Assembly (NCBI RefSeq): GCF_016887565.1
Contig: NZ_CP069396.1
Location: 4,243,001-4,307,000, forward strand
Length of the DNA stretch: 64,000 nucleotides
Direction of reading: 5' to 3'
From: Archangium violaceum
Lineage (GTDB): Bacteria > Myxococcota > Myxococcia > Myxococcales > Myxococcaceae
A model generated the notes under the pieces. It was given only the letters and a program-made list of their open reading frames with translations, was not told the origin of the DNA and searched no databases. Numbering within the stretch: position 1 is the stretch's first letter; every line of letters begins with the position of its first letter. This document shows, one piece after another, positions 14,251 to 22,572 of the stretch. A program made the position numbers and the translations under genes.

Positions 14251-16458
14251 CTATTGGAAACGGTTCGTTCCCTGTATGTACATGCGGTTAAATACCTTGA
14301 GGGTTTCCGGCTTGCTTCCGGGCGCGGGGCACTGGCCCACACCCACGGGGCAATCCGGAAGTCCTCCGGGCATGGCTTGCACGACGGGGACATAAATCTG
14401 TATGCAAACTGGGTACGTCTGCTTGTCAGGTGTCTGCGCCTGAGTGAACCGTCCAAAGTAGCGGTTTTCTCCAGCAATCAGTGTCCCAGTCAGCAACGTG
14501 CCCACGGGGAGCTTCCAGGCCGAACTGCCGAACTCGTCCCGAGTAACGTACACGGCAAAGGGACCTTCTTTCATAGTGCTTGGCATTTCTCCCGCATGAC
14601 CCTTGTGGCCTTGTAGTACGGCCGTTGTGTCCGGCCCACCACCACGAATTTCAAACGTGGTGTGTGACTCCTTCCACCCAGCGGGACAGTCCAGAGACGC
14701 GGCCTCCGGTCGCACCTGGGCGCTAGTGCATCCCAGAAGCACGACGGAGCAGATACCGGCCGCCGTGCAGACGCGTTGAGGGGTAGGTGTACAACGCGAC
14801 GTTCTGCTCTTCTTCTGTGTGGTGGGCTTCTTTTCGGGCGTCAAGCGGGAGTCCTCCTGGCGGAGCCTGGCGGTAGGTGTGGACGCGGATGATTGGACCC
14901 TCACGGGCGCCGCGCTCCTATCAGCTTCGGCCGGGTTGCCCGGCGGCGCCACTTCGTGGAGGGGGACGGCGCTTCCTGCCTCTCTTCCTTGGGCGGCTGT
15001 GCCAGGTGAGGGCGTGACCTGCGTCGCTGGGAGAATGGGCGTTGCTTCCCAGACAGGTGCTGGCGAGCGCCACAGGCCCACTGCGAAGGCCACCGCCACG
15101 AGCACCGCCACCAACGCCGATGCCAAGGAAGAACGCTGGAGCCAGTCCCGCAGAGGCGCGGGTCCTGAACCCCCCGCGCCTCCCCGCCAGCGGCGCACAC
15201 CCAAGGTGCTGCTGGGGGCGGGCTCGGCGGTGGCGTGGACTTTGGCGCCTACCAACTCCGGGAGCGCCGTCTCTCCGGCCACGTGCCCCGCAGGCGCCTC
15301 CGGGGGCGGTGCCGCCGCGGCTGCCTGCTCCTCTCCCGGGGTGACCTCTCCAAGGGACGCTTCACGCACGGCCTGCGCCGCTTGCCCGTTCAACTCGCCT
15401 ACAAGAGGCCATTCCTCTTGGGCGAGCGGTTCGGCGGGCTTCTCCCGAGGCGGGCGCCCTCGCCGGGGCTCGTGGACAATCCACTCCCGAACGTCCCTCT
15501 CCTTCTCGTCCTTCGGCCTGTCCTCCTTCGGCTCCTCCACGGTCGTCACCCGGTGGGGCGAGTCGGGGTCAACCAATGGCAGGTCCCAACTGGCCTCCTC
15601 CTCCGCTCTCAGCAGCAGGGCTTCGACGGCGGTGCAGACTTCGTCATGCGTGGGGAAACGCTCCTCCAACTTCTTCTCCAACATCCGCAGGCACAACCGA
15701 CTGACGGCCTCGGGGACTCGCGAATTAAGAAGGTGGGGTGGGCGCGGCGCCTCCACAAGAATGCGCTCCTGGAGTCCCGGTTGCATCCTGTTGCCAAACG
15801 GCAGGATGTCCGTCAGCAACCAATAGAGCGTCACGCCCAGGGCCCACAGCTCGTCCGTGTGGCTGTAGGTAAAGCTTCCCCCCGCCGCCACGTCCCTGAG
15901 GAAGTGCACGGCCTCGGGGCTTCGGTACTCGGGCGTCCCCGGCGGCAGCTTGCCGGGCTCGGTCACCGGCGGCGCTCCCTCCACCGCACTGATGCCAAAA
16001 TCTATCAGCACCGGCTCCCCGTCCTCCTCGCGGATGAGGATGTTGTTCTCCTTGACGTCCCGATGCAGCACCCCGCTCCGGAACACTTCTCCCAGTGCTC
16101 GGGCCACCTTCAAGAAGAGCGTTACCACTTGACGCGTCGAGGGGTTGTCTCGCTCCACCCACTTGTCCAGCGTCAACCCAGGCACGTACTCCATGATCAG
16201 GCAGGGGTAGCCGCGCTCCGCTTCGGGCCACCAGTCATACCCGATGAAGCGCACCACGTTGGGGAGCGCAAGGTGAGCCAGGGCGGTGATTTCGCGCCGC
16301 GCCCAGCCGTCCAGCCCCGCCCGGTTGAGCACCTTGACGGCGAAGTGGCGCCCCCCGCGCGCCGCCTTGTAGACGAGCCCACTACCGCCCCGGCCAATCG
16401 GTTCGACGAGTTCGTAGGCACCCACCATGGCGCCGGGTTGGGGAAGGTAGTGGAGCAC
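14251..16458 (-). CDS. Membrane Ser/Thr protein kinase (Hanks type)
   Basis: 735 residues. The kinase domain spans residues 15-285 with G-loop GRGGSG, catalytic Lys42 (FAVKVL), HRDVKENN (132-139), DFG (153-155) and GTPEYRSPE as the APE-equivalent, so it should be active. A Pro/Glu-rich linker follows, then a membrane segment at about 447-463 (ALVAVLVAVAFAVGLW), and an extracytoplasmic part that contains a second hydrophobic stretch ending VVLLGC and a conserved C-terminal beta domain (CPAGWKESHTTF ... NRYFGRF). The start GTG at 16458 has GGAGG 8 nt upstream; a TTG at 16473 is also open. It precedes the DUF2381 gene, probably one transcript. Confidence 0.9.
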   Translation of the reverse strand: MLHYLPQPGAMVGAYELVEPIGRGGSGLVYKAARGGRHFAVKVLNRAGLDGWARREITALAHLALPNVVRFIGYDWWPEAERGYPCLIMEYVPGLTLDKWVERDNPSTRQVVTLFLKVARALGEVFRSGVLHRDVKENNILIREEDGEPVLIDFGISAVEGAPPVTEPGKLPPGTPEYRSPEAVHFLRDVAAGGSFTYSHTDELWALGVTLYWLLTDILPFGNRMQPGLQERILVEAPRPPHLLNSRVPEAVSRLCLRMLEKKLEERFPTHDEVCTAVEALLLRAEEEASWDLPLVDPDSPHRVTTVEEPKEDRPKDEKERDVREWIVHEPRRGRPPREKPAEPLAQEEWPLVGELNGQAAQAVREASLGEVTPGEEQAAAAAPPPEAPAGHVAGETALPELVGAKVHATAEPAPSSTLGVRRWRGGAGGSGPAPLRDWLQRSSLASALVAVLVAVAFAVGLWRSPAPVWEATPILPATQVTPSPGTAAQGREAGSAVPLHEVAPPGNPAEADRSAAPVRVQSSASTPTARLRQEDSRLTPEKKPTTQKKSRTSRCTPTPQRVCTAAGICSVVLLGCTSAQVRPEAASLDCPAGWKESHTTFEIRGGGPDTTAVLQGHKGHAGEMPSTMKEGPFAVYVTRDEFGSSAWKLPVGTLLTGTLIAGENRYFGRFTQAQTPDKQTYPVCIQIYVPVVQAMPGGLPDCPVGVGQCPAPGSKPETLKVFNRMYIQGTNRFQ

Positions 16459-16641
16459 GCCGGAGACCTCCAAAGGCGCCCCACACTACCAGAATCCAAC
16501 CGCTCCGGTTGGCTCGTGGGCGGGGATGCCCGCCATGAGCTTGGAGGCTGAAATCGAGCGGTGGATGCACTCCTCCACGGCGCCACCTCCCCACTTCTGA
16601 GGCACGCGCTCCACGTTCCGACTCCAGTACCTCAACGACCG

Positions 16642-17049
16642 TCAGTCCTCGGGCTCGGACTCCTTTGTGAACTCCACCTTGACGGAAGGCGAGTCCAGTA
16701 ACTTGGCCACGCGGGCCAGGAAGCGGACCTTCTCATCCGGCCATGCCCGCAGGGTGCGCAGCAGTTTGCGCAGCTCGGCCCCCAAGGCCACCTCGGGCGG
16801 GGGCTCGTTCAGCGTCCGCGCCACATCTTTGGGACCGAGGCCCAGCAGCACATCCGTTGAAATGCCCAGCGCGGTCGCGATTTTGCGCAGGGTAGGGACG
16901 GCGGGCAGCATCATGCCGCGCTCGATTCGCCCGTAGACAACCGGCGAAATTCCCGCCGCTCGCGCGACCTCGGCTTGATTCATGTCTAGCCGTTCCCGGG
17001 CTTCTCGGGCGACCTGTCCGACCACTTTCATGAGTTCTTCGGGAATCAT
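16642..17049 (-). CDS. XRE family helix-turn-helix regulator
   Basis: 135 residues. The helix-turn-helix lies at about 13-66: ERLDMNQAEVARAAGISPVV then GRIERGMMLPAVPTLRKIAT, ending LGISTDVLLGL. The remaining C-terminal half is helical and has no known domain. The ATG at 17049 overlaps the stop of the preceding XRE gene by 4 bp, so the two are translationally coupled. It is last in the three-gene operon with the pseudokinase. It probably binds an operator in its own operon or in the island. Confidence 0.88.
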   Translation of the reverse strand: MIPEELMKVVGQVAREARERLDMNQAEVARAAGISPVVYGRIERGMMLPAVPTLRKIATALGISTDVLLGLGPKDVARTLNEPPPEVALGAELRKLLRTLRAWPDEKVRFLARVAKLLDSPSVKVEFTKESEPED

Positions 17050-17549
17050 GCGTGCCGTCCTCCGGAGCTGGCCTCATCGGGAGTGGACCGAGACATGAGG
17101 CGCGTGGAACTTCCAGTGGATTGGGCGAGCGTGCTCGCGACATGCCCCACGGCGTTGAGTTGCGTCGGGGTCAGCCTCCGCAGGTGGCGCAGCAATCGCC
17201 GCATCCGGGGAGAATTCTCCTGCTTCTCCTCCACGGGCTCATCCAAGGGAGCGAACGCCACCCCCGAGGTGAGACCCAGTAAGGCATTGGCATCCATTCG
17301 GAGAACGGCGCACAGCTTGCGCAGCGTCGGCACGCTCGGTAGTAACAAACCTCGTTCCAGTCGGCCGTACACTTCGGTGGCCACGCCGAGCCGCTCGGCC
17401 ACATCCGCTTGGGTCATCCGGGTTCCCGTTCGCGCTTCCCGAGCCACTCCGCCCAGATGCTTGGCCAATACCTCCCGGGTCTTGGCGCCGCCGGGGGACC
17501 GACGAGCGTCGCGTTTGAGGCTGGGCTTGCGTGGAGTCTGTTTAGCCAT
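17046..17549 (-). CDS. XRE family helix-turn-helix regulator, paralogue of the next gene
   Basis: 167 residues. A basic N-terminus (TPRKPSLKRDARRSPGG) precedes the helix-turn-helix at about 27-82 (RMTQADVAERLGVATEVY, RLERGLLLPSVPTLRKLC). The C-terminal part (MRRLLRHLRRLTPTQLNAVG) resembles the tail of the 135-residue regulator downstream, so the two are likely tandem duplicates. The start at 17549 (MAKQTPRK) overlaps the kinase-like gene's end by 8 bp; coupling indicates co-production. Confidence 0.87.
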   Translation of the reverse strand: MAKQTPRKPSLKRDARRSPGGAKTREVLAKHLGGVAREARTGTRMTQADVAERLGVATEVYGRLERGLLLPSVPTLRKLCAVLRMDANALLGLTSGVAFAPLDEPVEEKQENSPRMRRLLRHLRRLTPTQLNAVGHVASTLAQSTGSSTRLMSRSTPDEASSGGRHA

Positions 17550-18738
17550 GGTCGAGAAACCCTTCCGCCGAGGGCAGGACGCCCCTCTCAATAGTCTGGG
17601 CCGCCAACAACTTCCGCTCGGCCGCCTCGTTCAAAATCGCCTTGCACTCCGCCGCCATCTCCAAGGGACCGAAGCCGGAGACGCATGACGTGCGGAGGTA
17701 GAATCTCAAGTCATCGCGCAGGTCGGCGGCCGTGCGGTAGCGGAGGTCGGGGCTGGGATGAAGGGCCTTGCGCACGATGTCGCGGAGCGGCTCGGTGACC
17801 CGCTCCGTTTCGCGCTCCATCTCCTCGGGCCCAAAGGTGAGGACGCGGTTGAACAACACGTCCAGCCCAATCCACGTCGGGCGTTCGGTGCGCAGACCTT
17901 GCGGAAAGCGAGTCGCGGGTCGGTTGGGCACGAGCCCGTAAGGGTCCAACGGGTAGCTGGACGTGAGCATTTCCAGCAGCACCAGCCCGAGCGAGAAGAT
18001 ATCCGCCCGGCCATCCAACCCTCTCGGCGACAAGGCCGCCACTGGGTTCTCATGGGCCGCGAGAAAGGAGCGCAGTAGTTCCGGGGCGATGTAGGCTGGG
18101 TCGCCCCGCAGCAAGTCGAGGGGTGTGGCCAGACGCCCCGCCAACTCGGAATAGGCTGCTCCAAAGTTGCACAACTTCACCCGGCCCTCCGCCCCCAAGC
18201 GGATGCGCAGCGGCCCCACAGCCCGGTGCACGAGGCGCAGCGGCGCCCCCTCTTCGTCGTCGCAGTGGTGCGCGTACTCCAGCGCATCCGCCACCTCGGC
18301 AGCCACGTAGGCAGCAAAGGCCGGAGAGAGACGCTGGTCCACGAGCGCCGCCGCATGCAACACGGTCATCAGAAAACAGCCCGGCAGGTGCTCCAAGACG
18401 ACGTAGGGCGTTTCCTTGTGCACCACGAAGTCATACACCCGGGAGATTTTAGGGTGATGCAGGAGGGTCGCCAGGCGCACCTCTTCCCGCGCGCTGCGGC
18501 GGGCGTCCCGTCCAGGAAGCATGCTCACTTGCTTGAGTTGCACCAGACGGCGAGGTCCTCCCGAGGCGGGCCGACGCCACGCCAGGAACAGCGGGTCATA
18601 GTCCGGATGATGAACCAGTGGGTCCGTCACCTCGTAATGCTGGCCGCCCGCCTCGAAAGTGAAGCGGAACTCATCTGGCTGGTGTGCGTGGCGACGAGGG
18701 CTGTCGCGCCGTGGGGTGTCTCTGGGCGTGGAAGGCAT
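17542..18738 (-). CDS. Ser/Thr pseudokinase
   Basis: 398 residues with the overall protein-kinase fold: beta-3 Lys69 is kept (LVQLKQVSM), the hinge is VVLEHLPG and the F-helix DGRADIFSLGLVLLEMLT is good. Two catalytic residues are gone: the HRD loop reads LVHRAVGPL (Asp replaced by Ala173) and the DFG motif reads LCNFGAA (Asp replaced by Asn191). No G-rich loop is evident. It therefore probably cannot phosphorylate and may act as a scaffold or ligand-sensing switch for the two XRE regulators that follow, with which it overlaps. Start 18738 has AGGAAA 5 nt upstream; other ATGs at 18753 and 18819 are less convincing. Confidence 0.8.
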   Translation of the reverse strand: MPSTPRDTPRRDSPRRHAHQPDEFRFTFEAGGQHYEVTDPLVHHPDYDPLFLAWRRPASGGPRRLVQLKQVSMLPGRDARRSAREEVRLATLLHHPKISRVYDFVVHKETPYVVLEHLPGCFLMTVLHAAALVDQRLSPAFAAYVAAEVADALEYAHHCDDEEGAPLRLVHRAVGPLRIRLGAEGRVKLCNFGAAYSELAGRLATPLDLLRGDPAYIAPELLRSFLAAHENPVAALSPRGLDGRADIFSLGLVLLEMLTSSYPLDPYGLVPNRPATRFPQGLRTERPTWIGLDVLFNRVLTFGPEEMERETERVTEPLRDIVRKALHPSPDLRYRTAADLRDDLRFYLRTSCVSGFGPLEMAAECKAILNEAAERKLLAAQTIERGVLPSAEGFLDHG

Positions 18739-19633
18739 GGGATTTCCTGTCATTGAATCGAGTGCGAGCCACGGGAAGGTGTCCACCTCCCCGAGAGGGG
18801 CTCGCGTGGCACGGAACACCTCGGCGCGTGGACCCCTGCGTCAGCGCAGGAGTGCGGCGGCACGGCCAGCACGGTGGACAGGAGGAAGAGGCACCCGCCA
18901 TGGGCAACACGAGCCCCTCTTCGGCACGCCTGGGGAGCGTTCGACATGGACACCTCGGGGAGGAACCGCCCAGAGCGGATGAACTCCCTGTATTCGGGAA
19001 GGAATGAACTCTGAGGTAACATGCGGGTGCGGAGAAAGGAAGCGGATCCGACGGCGGGGGTGAGGAGGAGCACCCGACCTGCCGGGGCGGCGGTGGGTGG
19101 CGCTTGTGGGGCCGCTGTGCGTCCTCACTCGCTCGGGTGCCCGGTGGGGGGTCTCCAAATCACCTGGAGGTTCCACAGAGGCCCACCGCCCTTCTTGGTG
19201 TCCCGTCGTCGAGCCCGAGCAGGACCACGCCTTGAAGTGCCCCGCGAAATGGGTGAACACCGCGTCCGAAGGCTCTTCGGAGGTGGAGGACCAGGAGGGC
19301 GCCGGGTGGTCTTGAGGGTGGTCTTGAGGGTGGCGCAGTGGGTGGCCCAACCGGTGGCCAACGGGTGGCCGCGCTGGTGGTCAGCGAAGCCCCTGATTTC
19401 ACGTACCTTGTGCGGAGTGGGTGGCCAACGGGTGGCGCAGTGGTGGCCAACGGGTGGCGCCGATGCGGATGCGCTCAGCATGGCCCGCCAGCCTCTTGGC
19501 TGCCCGGTTGGGTGCTTGTCAGCCATGAGCCGGATGGGTTGTACGTTTTGGACAGTAACCGCTGGGTTGTGTCATCTGTCTTCTTCGTTGTTGGGGGGCT
19601 GTTCGGGTGAAGTCTGGGCGGGGAGGGGTCGGG
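18739..19633. other. Long non-coding region upstream of the excisionase gene, with GGTGG-rich iterons
   Basis: About 900 bp without a believable gene; the long frames here are artefacts of a G-rich strand. The left part should hold the promoter of the minus-strand pseudokinase operon. The right part has repeated GTGGCCAACGGGTGGC units described separately. A region like this between cargo and excision genes could be a replication, excision or regulatory site. Confidence 0.5.
19354..19458 (+). repeat. Iteron-like direct repeats GTGGCCAACGGGTGGC
   Basis: Exact 16-bp copies at 19354-19369, 19421-19436 and 19443-19458; related partial copies (GGTGGCGCAGTGGGTGGCCC) start near 19339. All are in the same orientation. 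The spacing is uneven (67 and 22 bp). They lie 175-280 bp upstream of the excisionase-like gene, and could be binding sites for it, for the integrase, or for one of the XRE regulators. Confidence 0.7.
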
Positions 19634-20173
19634 ATGAGGTTGCAGATCGATGCGGAGGCACACGCCTCCACATCTGACACACCCACGTGTGTCACGAGGG
19701 GCGGTTGTTCATCAGGTCACCGCGAGGCGCCAGGAGCGGAAGAAGGTCCATCGCGCGCTGCTTCCAGCAGGCGGCCTCTGGTGTCTCCAGGCGTGTCGCC
19801 TTCCGTGGAAACCGAGCCGGAGTTGCTGCGGGCGATCTACAAAGAACTCCGCGAGCTGAGCGAATCCATGCGCGGTTTGGAAGCCCGCTTGAACCACCAG
19901 ACACCTGCTCAGGCGACGCGGGCGGTCTCGGTCGAGGTGGCGCAGGCCCTTCTGGGCTGTGGGCGTTCTCAACTCTTCGCGCTGTTGAAATCGGGCGCGT
20001 TGAGCCGTGCGCCCAAGGTGGGCAAGGCGGTGATGATTACCCTCGCCAGCCTTGAAGCGTTTCAGGAGCGCGGCAGCCGCGAGCCTGTTCCCAGGCTCCA
20101 GCGGCGCCCGGCCCGGCGTGCTTCCGGGCGGGGCGAGAAGGACGCCATCCTCAAGCTGATTCGACGAGCCTGA
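19634..20173 (+). CDS. Excisionase-like DNA-binding protein
   Basis: 179 residues. The N-terminal 80 residues are low complexity and may not all be translated. A helical segment (ELLRAIYKELRELSESMRGL) leads to a winged-helix motif of the excisionase/MerR type: VSVEVAQALLGCGRSQLFAL, LKSGALSRAPKVGKAVMI, then TLASLEAFQ. The tail is basic. ATG 19634 follows GGGAGGGG at a good distance; GTG 19793 is an alternative. It converges with the integrase gene and their 3' ends overlap by 23 bp, the classical arrangement of a recombination directionality factor with its integrase. Confidence 0.75.
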   Translation: MRLQIDAEAHASTSDTPTCVTRGGCSSGHREAPGAEEGPSRAASSRRPLVSPGVSPSVETEPELLRAIYKELRELSESMRGLEARLNHQTPAQATRAVSVEVAQALLGCGRSQLFALLKSGALSRAPKVGKAVMITLASLEAFQERGSREPVPRLQRRPARRASGRGEKDAILKLIRRA

Positions 20174-21347
20174 GGGCGGCGGTCCTCACCGGCAGCCACA
20201 CCGGGTCCTCCGGGTGCTCCAACTGGATGGGAATCTTGATCATCGGCGGCACCTTCACGTTGTCGTAAAAGCGCTTCGTGGTGTTCGCCGAATGGTGCCC
20301 CACCACGGCGGCAATGGCCGTCAGGGGCAGTCCTCCTGACTTGGGCCTCACCTCTTGACCGCATTCGGAGGCCCACGTCACGAAGCTGTGCCGGTACTCT
20401 CCAAAGCGTACCAGCTCGATTCCCAACTCTTTGCAGGCGCGGCCCACCACCCGCCGAATGTGGCTATCTACGGGCGCGGCGCCCCGCGCTTGCAGCCGCT
20501 GCACTGCGGCCAGGGTTTGGCGGTCAATGCTCTGGCGATGCACGTTCCCGCTTTTGTGGATGAACGTCACCGTCGCAGCTATCTCCCCCGAATCCTCCAG
20601 CACGGCCACCTTGCCCTCTCCTCGGGCCAGTCGCTCGATCTCCGTGCCGTGCATGCCTGTCTTCGCGTGGATGCACAGCACATCTCGCACGCATTGCACG
20701 GCCGTCATGCGCCGCGTGTCCTCTCGGTTGAAGTTTGTGTACTCCCATCCGCTGAGGGCTCGGTAGAGCCGCTCGGTGGTCTCGATGCTGTAGCCCTTCT
20801 CCCGCATCGCCTTCTCGGGCCGAGTGACTGGCACCTTGAGGGACACCGTCGGGTCCTCGGCCAGGGACAGCGCGCCTTGCTCTCGGAGCCAGGAGGCAAA
20901 GGACTTGATGGCCGTGATTCGGTTCTTCCGACCCGTGGAGTGCCTCGCCAGTTCGCGCAGAAGCTCCTGGAGGCTCACCGTGCGCAGATCCCGGCCCGCC
21001 AGGGTTTCGGCCCACGTCGCCAAGTAGAAGCCCACGTTGCCCACGTAGCGCGCCGTGGTGCCCGCGCTGCGCATCGACTCCAGGAATCGGCCCACGGTCT
21101 CCGCCGTGAGGTAGACGGCGGCCTCCTGCTTGAGCTGCCGCGCCTCCTGGCGCGTCCGGTAGCCCTCCGGGTCGCGGAGGAACAGCGCCAACTCAGCTTC
21201 GGCCTCCGTCTCGCTGCGCGCGTCCAGGTGGACCGTATAGGCCCGGCCCTGAACCATCTTGCGCAGCACGTACACCGGGCGACCATCCTTGCCGTTGAAG
21301 GTCCGCCCTCCCTTCCACCTGCCAGTCCATACCCTGCGATTGCCCAC
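20151..21347 (-). CDS. Tyrosine recombinase (phage-type integrase) with atypical active site
   Basis: 398 residues. The N-terminal arm and SAM-like core-binding domain occupy about 1-175, and the catalytic domain about 190-370. Box I reads KTGMHGTEIERL, with His233 where the catalytic Arg is expected. Box II reads GEYRHSFVTW: Arg319-His320 are present but the usual His three residues before the Arg is Gly316. VVGHHSANTTKRFYDNV supplies His351 and the nucleophile Tyr361. GTG 21347 is chosen because the longer frame runs back through the attachment scar. Its start lies only about 65 bp from the scar hairpin, the usual place for an island integrase. Activity is uncertain because of the substitutions. 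Confidence 0.88.
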   Translation of the reverse strand: MGNRRVWTGRWKGGRTFNGKDGRPVYVLRKMVQGRAYTVHLDARSETEAEAELALFLRDPEGYRTRQEARQLKQEAAVYLTAETVGRFLESMRSAGTTARYVGNVGFYLATWAETLAGRDLRTVSLQELLRELARHSTGRKNRITAIKSFASWLREQGALSLAEDPTVSLKVPVTRPEKAMREKGYSIETTERLYRALSGWEYTNFNREDTRRMTAVQCVRDVLCIHAKTGMHGTEIERLARGEGKVAVLEDSGEIAATVTFIHKSGNVHRQSIDRQTLAAVQRLQARGAAPVDSHIRRVVGRACKELGIELVRFGEYRHSFVTWASECGQEVRPKSGGLPLTAIAAVVGHHSANTTKRFYDNVKVPPMIKIPIQLEHPEDPVWLPVRTAALRLVESA

Positions 21348-21412
21348 GTCAGGACCCCTCCGTTTGGTCCTTCTTTGGTCCCAGGGAGCCCGATTTGGTC
21401 CCCAAAAGCAAA

Positions 21413-21494
21413 CCGCGCCCCCCTGCCAGCAGAGGGCGCGGCTCACAGCGGCGGGTAACTTCTCGTGGAGGCGGCGGGAATCGAACCCGCCGCC
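21413..21494 (-). repeat. ssrA/tRNA-like attachment scar, copy 2, beside the integrase
   Basis: Hairpin CCGCGCCC (21413-21420) / GGGCGCGG (21434-21441), then GCGGCGGGTAACTTCTC, then GTGGAGGCGGCGGGAATCGA and ACCCGCCGCC to 21494. On the minus strand this is acceptor/T-arm sequence followed by a terminator hairpin and TTTGCTTTT, exactly how an ssrA or tRNA gene ends. No 5' part of such a gene follows at higher coordinates. The integrase starts next to it. Probable attR/attL of the 9-21.5 kb island. Confidence 0.7.
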
Positions 21495-21570
21495 TGGCAC
21501 TCCCAGAGCGGGCCTGGCGGAGTCTCGTGGGAGCCTGGCGGAGTGTGTGCCTTGGCGACGGCTGGAGAGC

Positions 21571-22398
21571 TCACGTCGGGCGCTGGAAGTCGAGCCCGAG
21601 TCGCTCCGGGGTGTCGTGGAGATCGGCCTCCGCCTCGCCGGAGCCGAACCGAACGCCCCGATCGCCCGTCCGCTTCACGAAGGCGCCCGGCGTGAGCCCG
21701 ACGAGCTCCCGGAAGTCGGCAATGAGGTGCGCCTGGTCGTAATAGCCCGCGTCCGCGGCGATGCGTCCCCAGTCCTTCGAGCTCGCCGCCATCCCCACGG
21801 CACGCTGCAGGCGAACGGCCCGCGCGAAATCCTTCGGCCCGATGCCGACGCTCTCCGTGAAGGCGCGGCGAAGATGCCGCGCCGTGACGCCAAGCCGCTC
21901 CGCTACGCGCTCCACCCGAACCTCGTCTCCTTCGAACAAGCGAACCGCGCGGCGAGCGAGCCGTGCCGATGCCGGTTCGAATGTCTGGTGGGCACGAAGG
22001 GCGATCGCGTGGGAAAGCCGGTCGAGCATCTCCGGCAGGCTTCGCGCCGCGAGCAGCTCGAGGCAGAGGTCGCCGCCCGAACGGCCCCAGATGTCTTCCA
22101 GATGCACGATCCGGTCCGTCAGCGCGCTCGCGGACACGCCCAGGAGCTGCGCCGACCAGCCTGGCTTGAACTGAAGGATTACCGCCCGCGCGACGCCCGT
22201 TCCGTTCTTGAACAGCGCCCGCGTTCGCGGGCCCGCGACGCACACATCCCCTTTCCGACCCTCCTCGAGCACTCGAAAGACAAGGATCGTTCTTCCGTCG
22301 GGCAGCCGTTCGTGACTTGCGCGTCCAGCGACTGGCACGACACCGCGAACGTCCTCGACGAAGCGGGAAATTGAGAAGGTCAAGGCGGCAGAGTCCAT
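21571..22398 (-). CDS. AraC family transcriptional regulator
   Basis: 275 residues. The N-terminal about 140 residues are a cupin-like sensing domain (GRTILVFRVL ... FKPGWSAQLLG), and the C-terminal about 100 hold two helix-turn-helix motifs, RVERVAERLGVTARHLRRAF and WGRIAADAGYYDQAHLIADF, followed by the family-typical FRELVGLTPGAF. ATG 22398 is chosen; ATG 22416 is also possible. It is divergent from the alpha/beta hydrolase gene with a 174-bp spacer, so that hydrolase is its most likely target. Confidence 0.88.
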   Translation of the reverse strand: MDSAALTFSISRFVEDVRGVVPVAGRASHERLPDGRTILVFRVLEEGRKGDVCVAGPRTRALFKNGTGVARAVILQFKPGWSAQLLGVSASALTDRIVHLEDIWGRSGGDLCLELLAARSLPEMLDRLSHAIALRAHQTFEPASARLARRAVRLFEGDEVRVERVAERLGVTARHLRRAFTESVGIGPKDFARAVRLQRAVGMAASSKDWGRIAADAGYYDQAHLIADFRELVGLTPGAFVKRTGDRGVRFGSGEAEADLHDTPERLGLDFQRPT

Positions 22399-22572
22399 CG
22401 TGCGCGACACCCTCATATCCTTGCGCGTCCACCGCGGCCATTCAATCCGGCGCGGAAGGAACGATGAAAATGTCCGGTCCTTCCAATTCACGGATCGCGC
22501 CGCGCGGCATGGTTCGCGCTCTCGTCTCCGGGCCTTTTCACGGAGCCGAGCCCACGAAAGGAAATCAGAATC

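Noticed and set aside
19021-19677. Plus-strand frame of 218 codons before the excisionase gene
   Set aside because: It reads through the GGTGG iterons and gives a low-complexity Trp/Gly/Arg peptide with no Shine-Dalgarno; treated as non-coding.
21465-21494. A functional tRNA or tmRNA gene at the 29-bp repeats
   Set aside because: Only T-arm and 3' acceptor strand are present; no anticodon, D-arm or 5' acceptor strand is found beside any copy.
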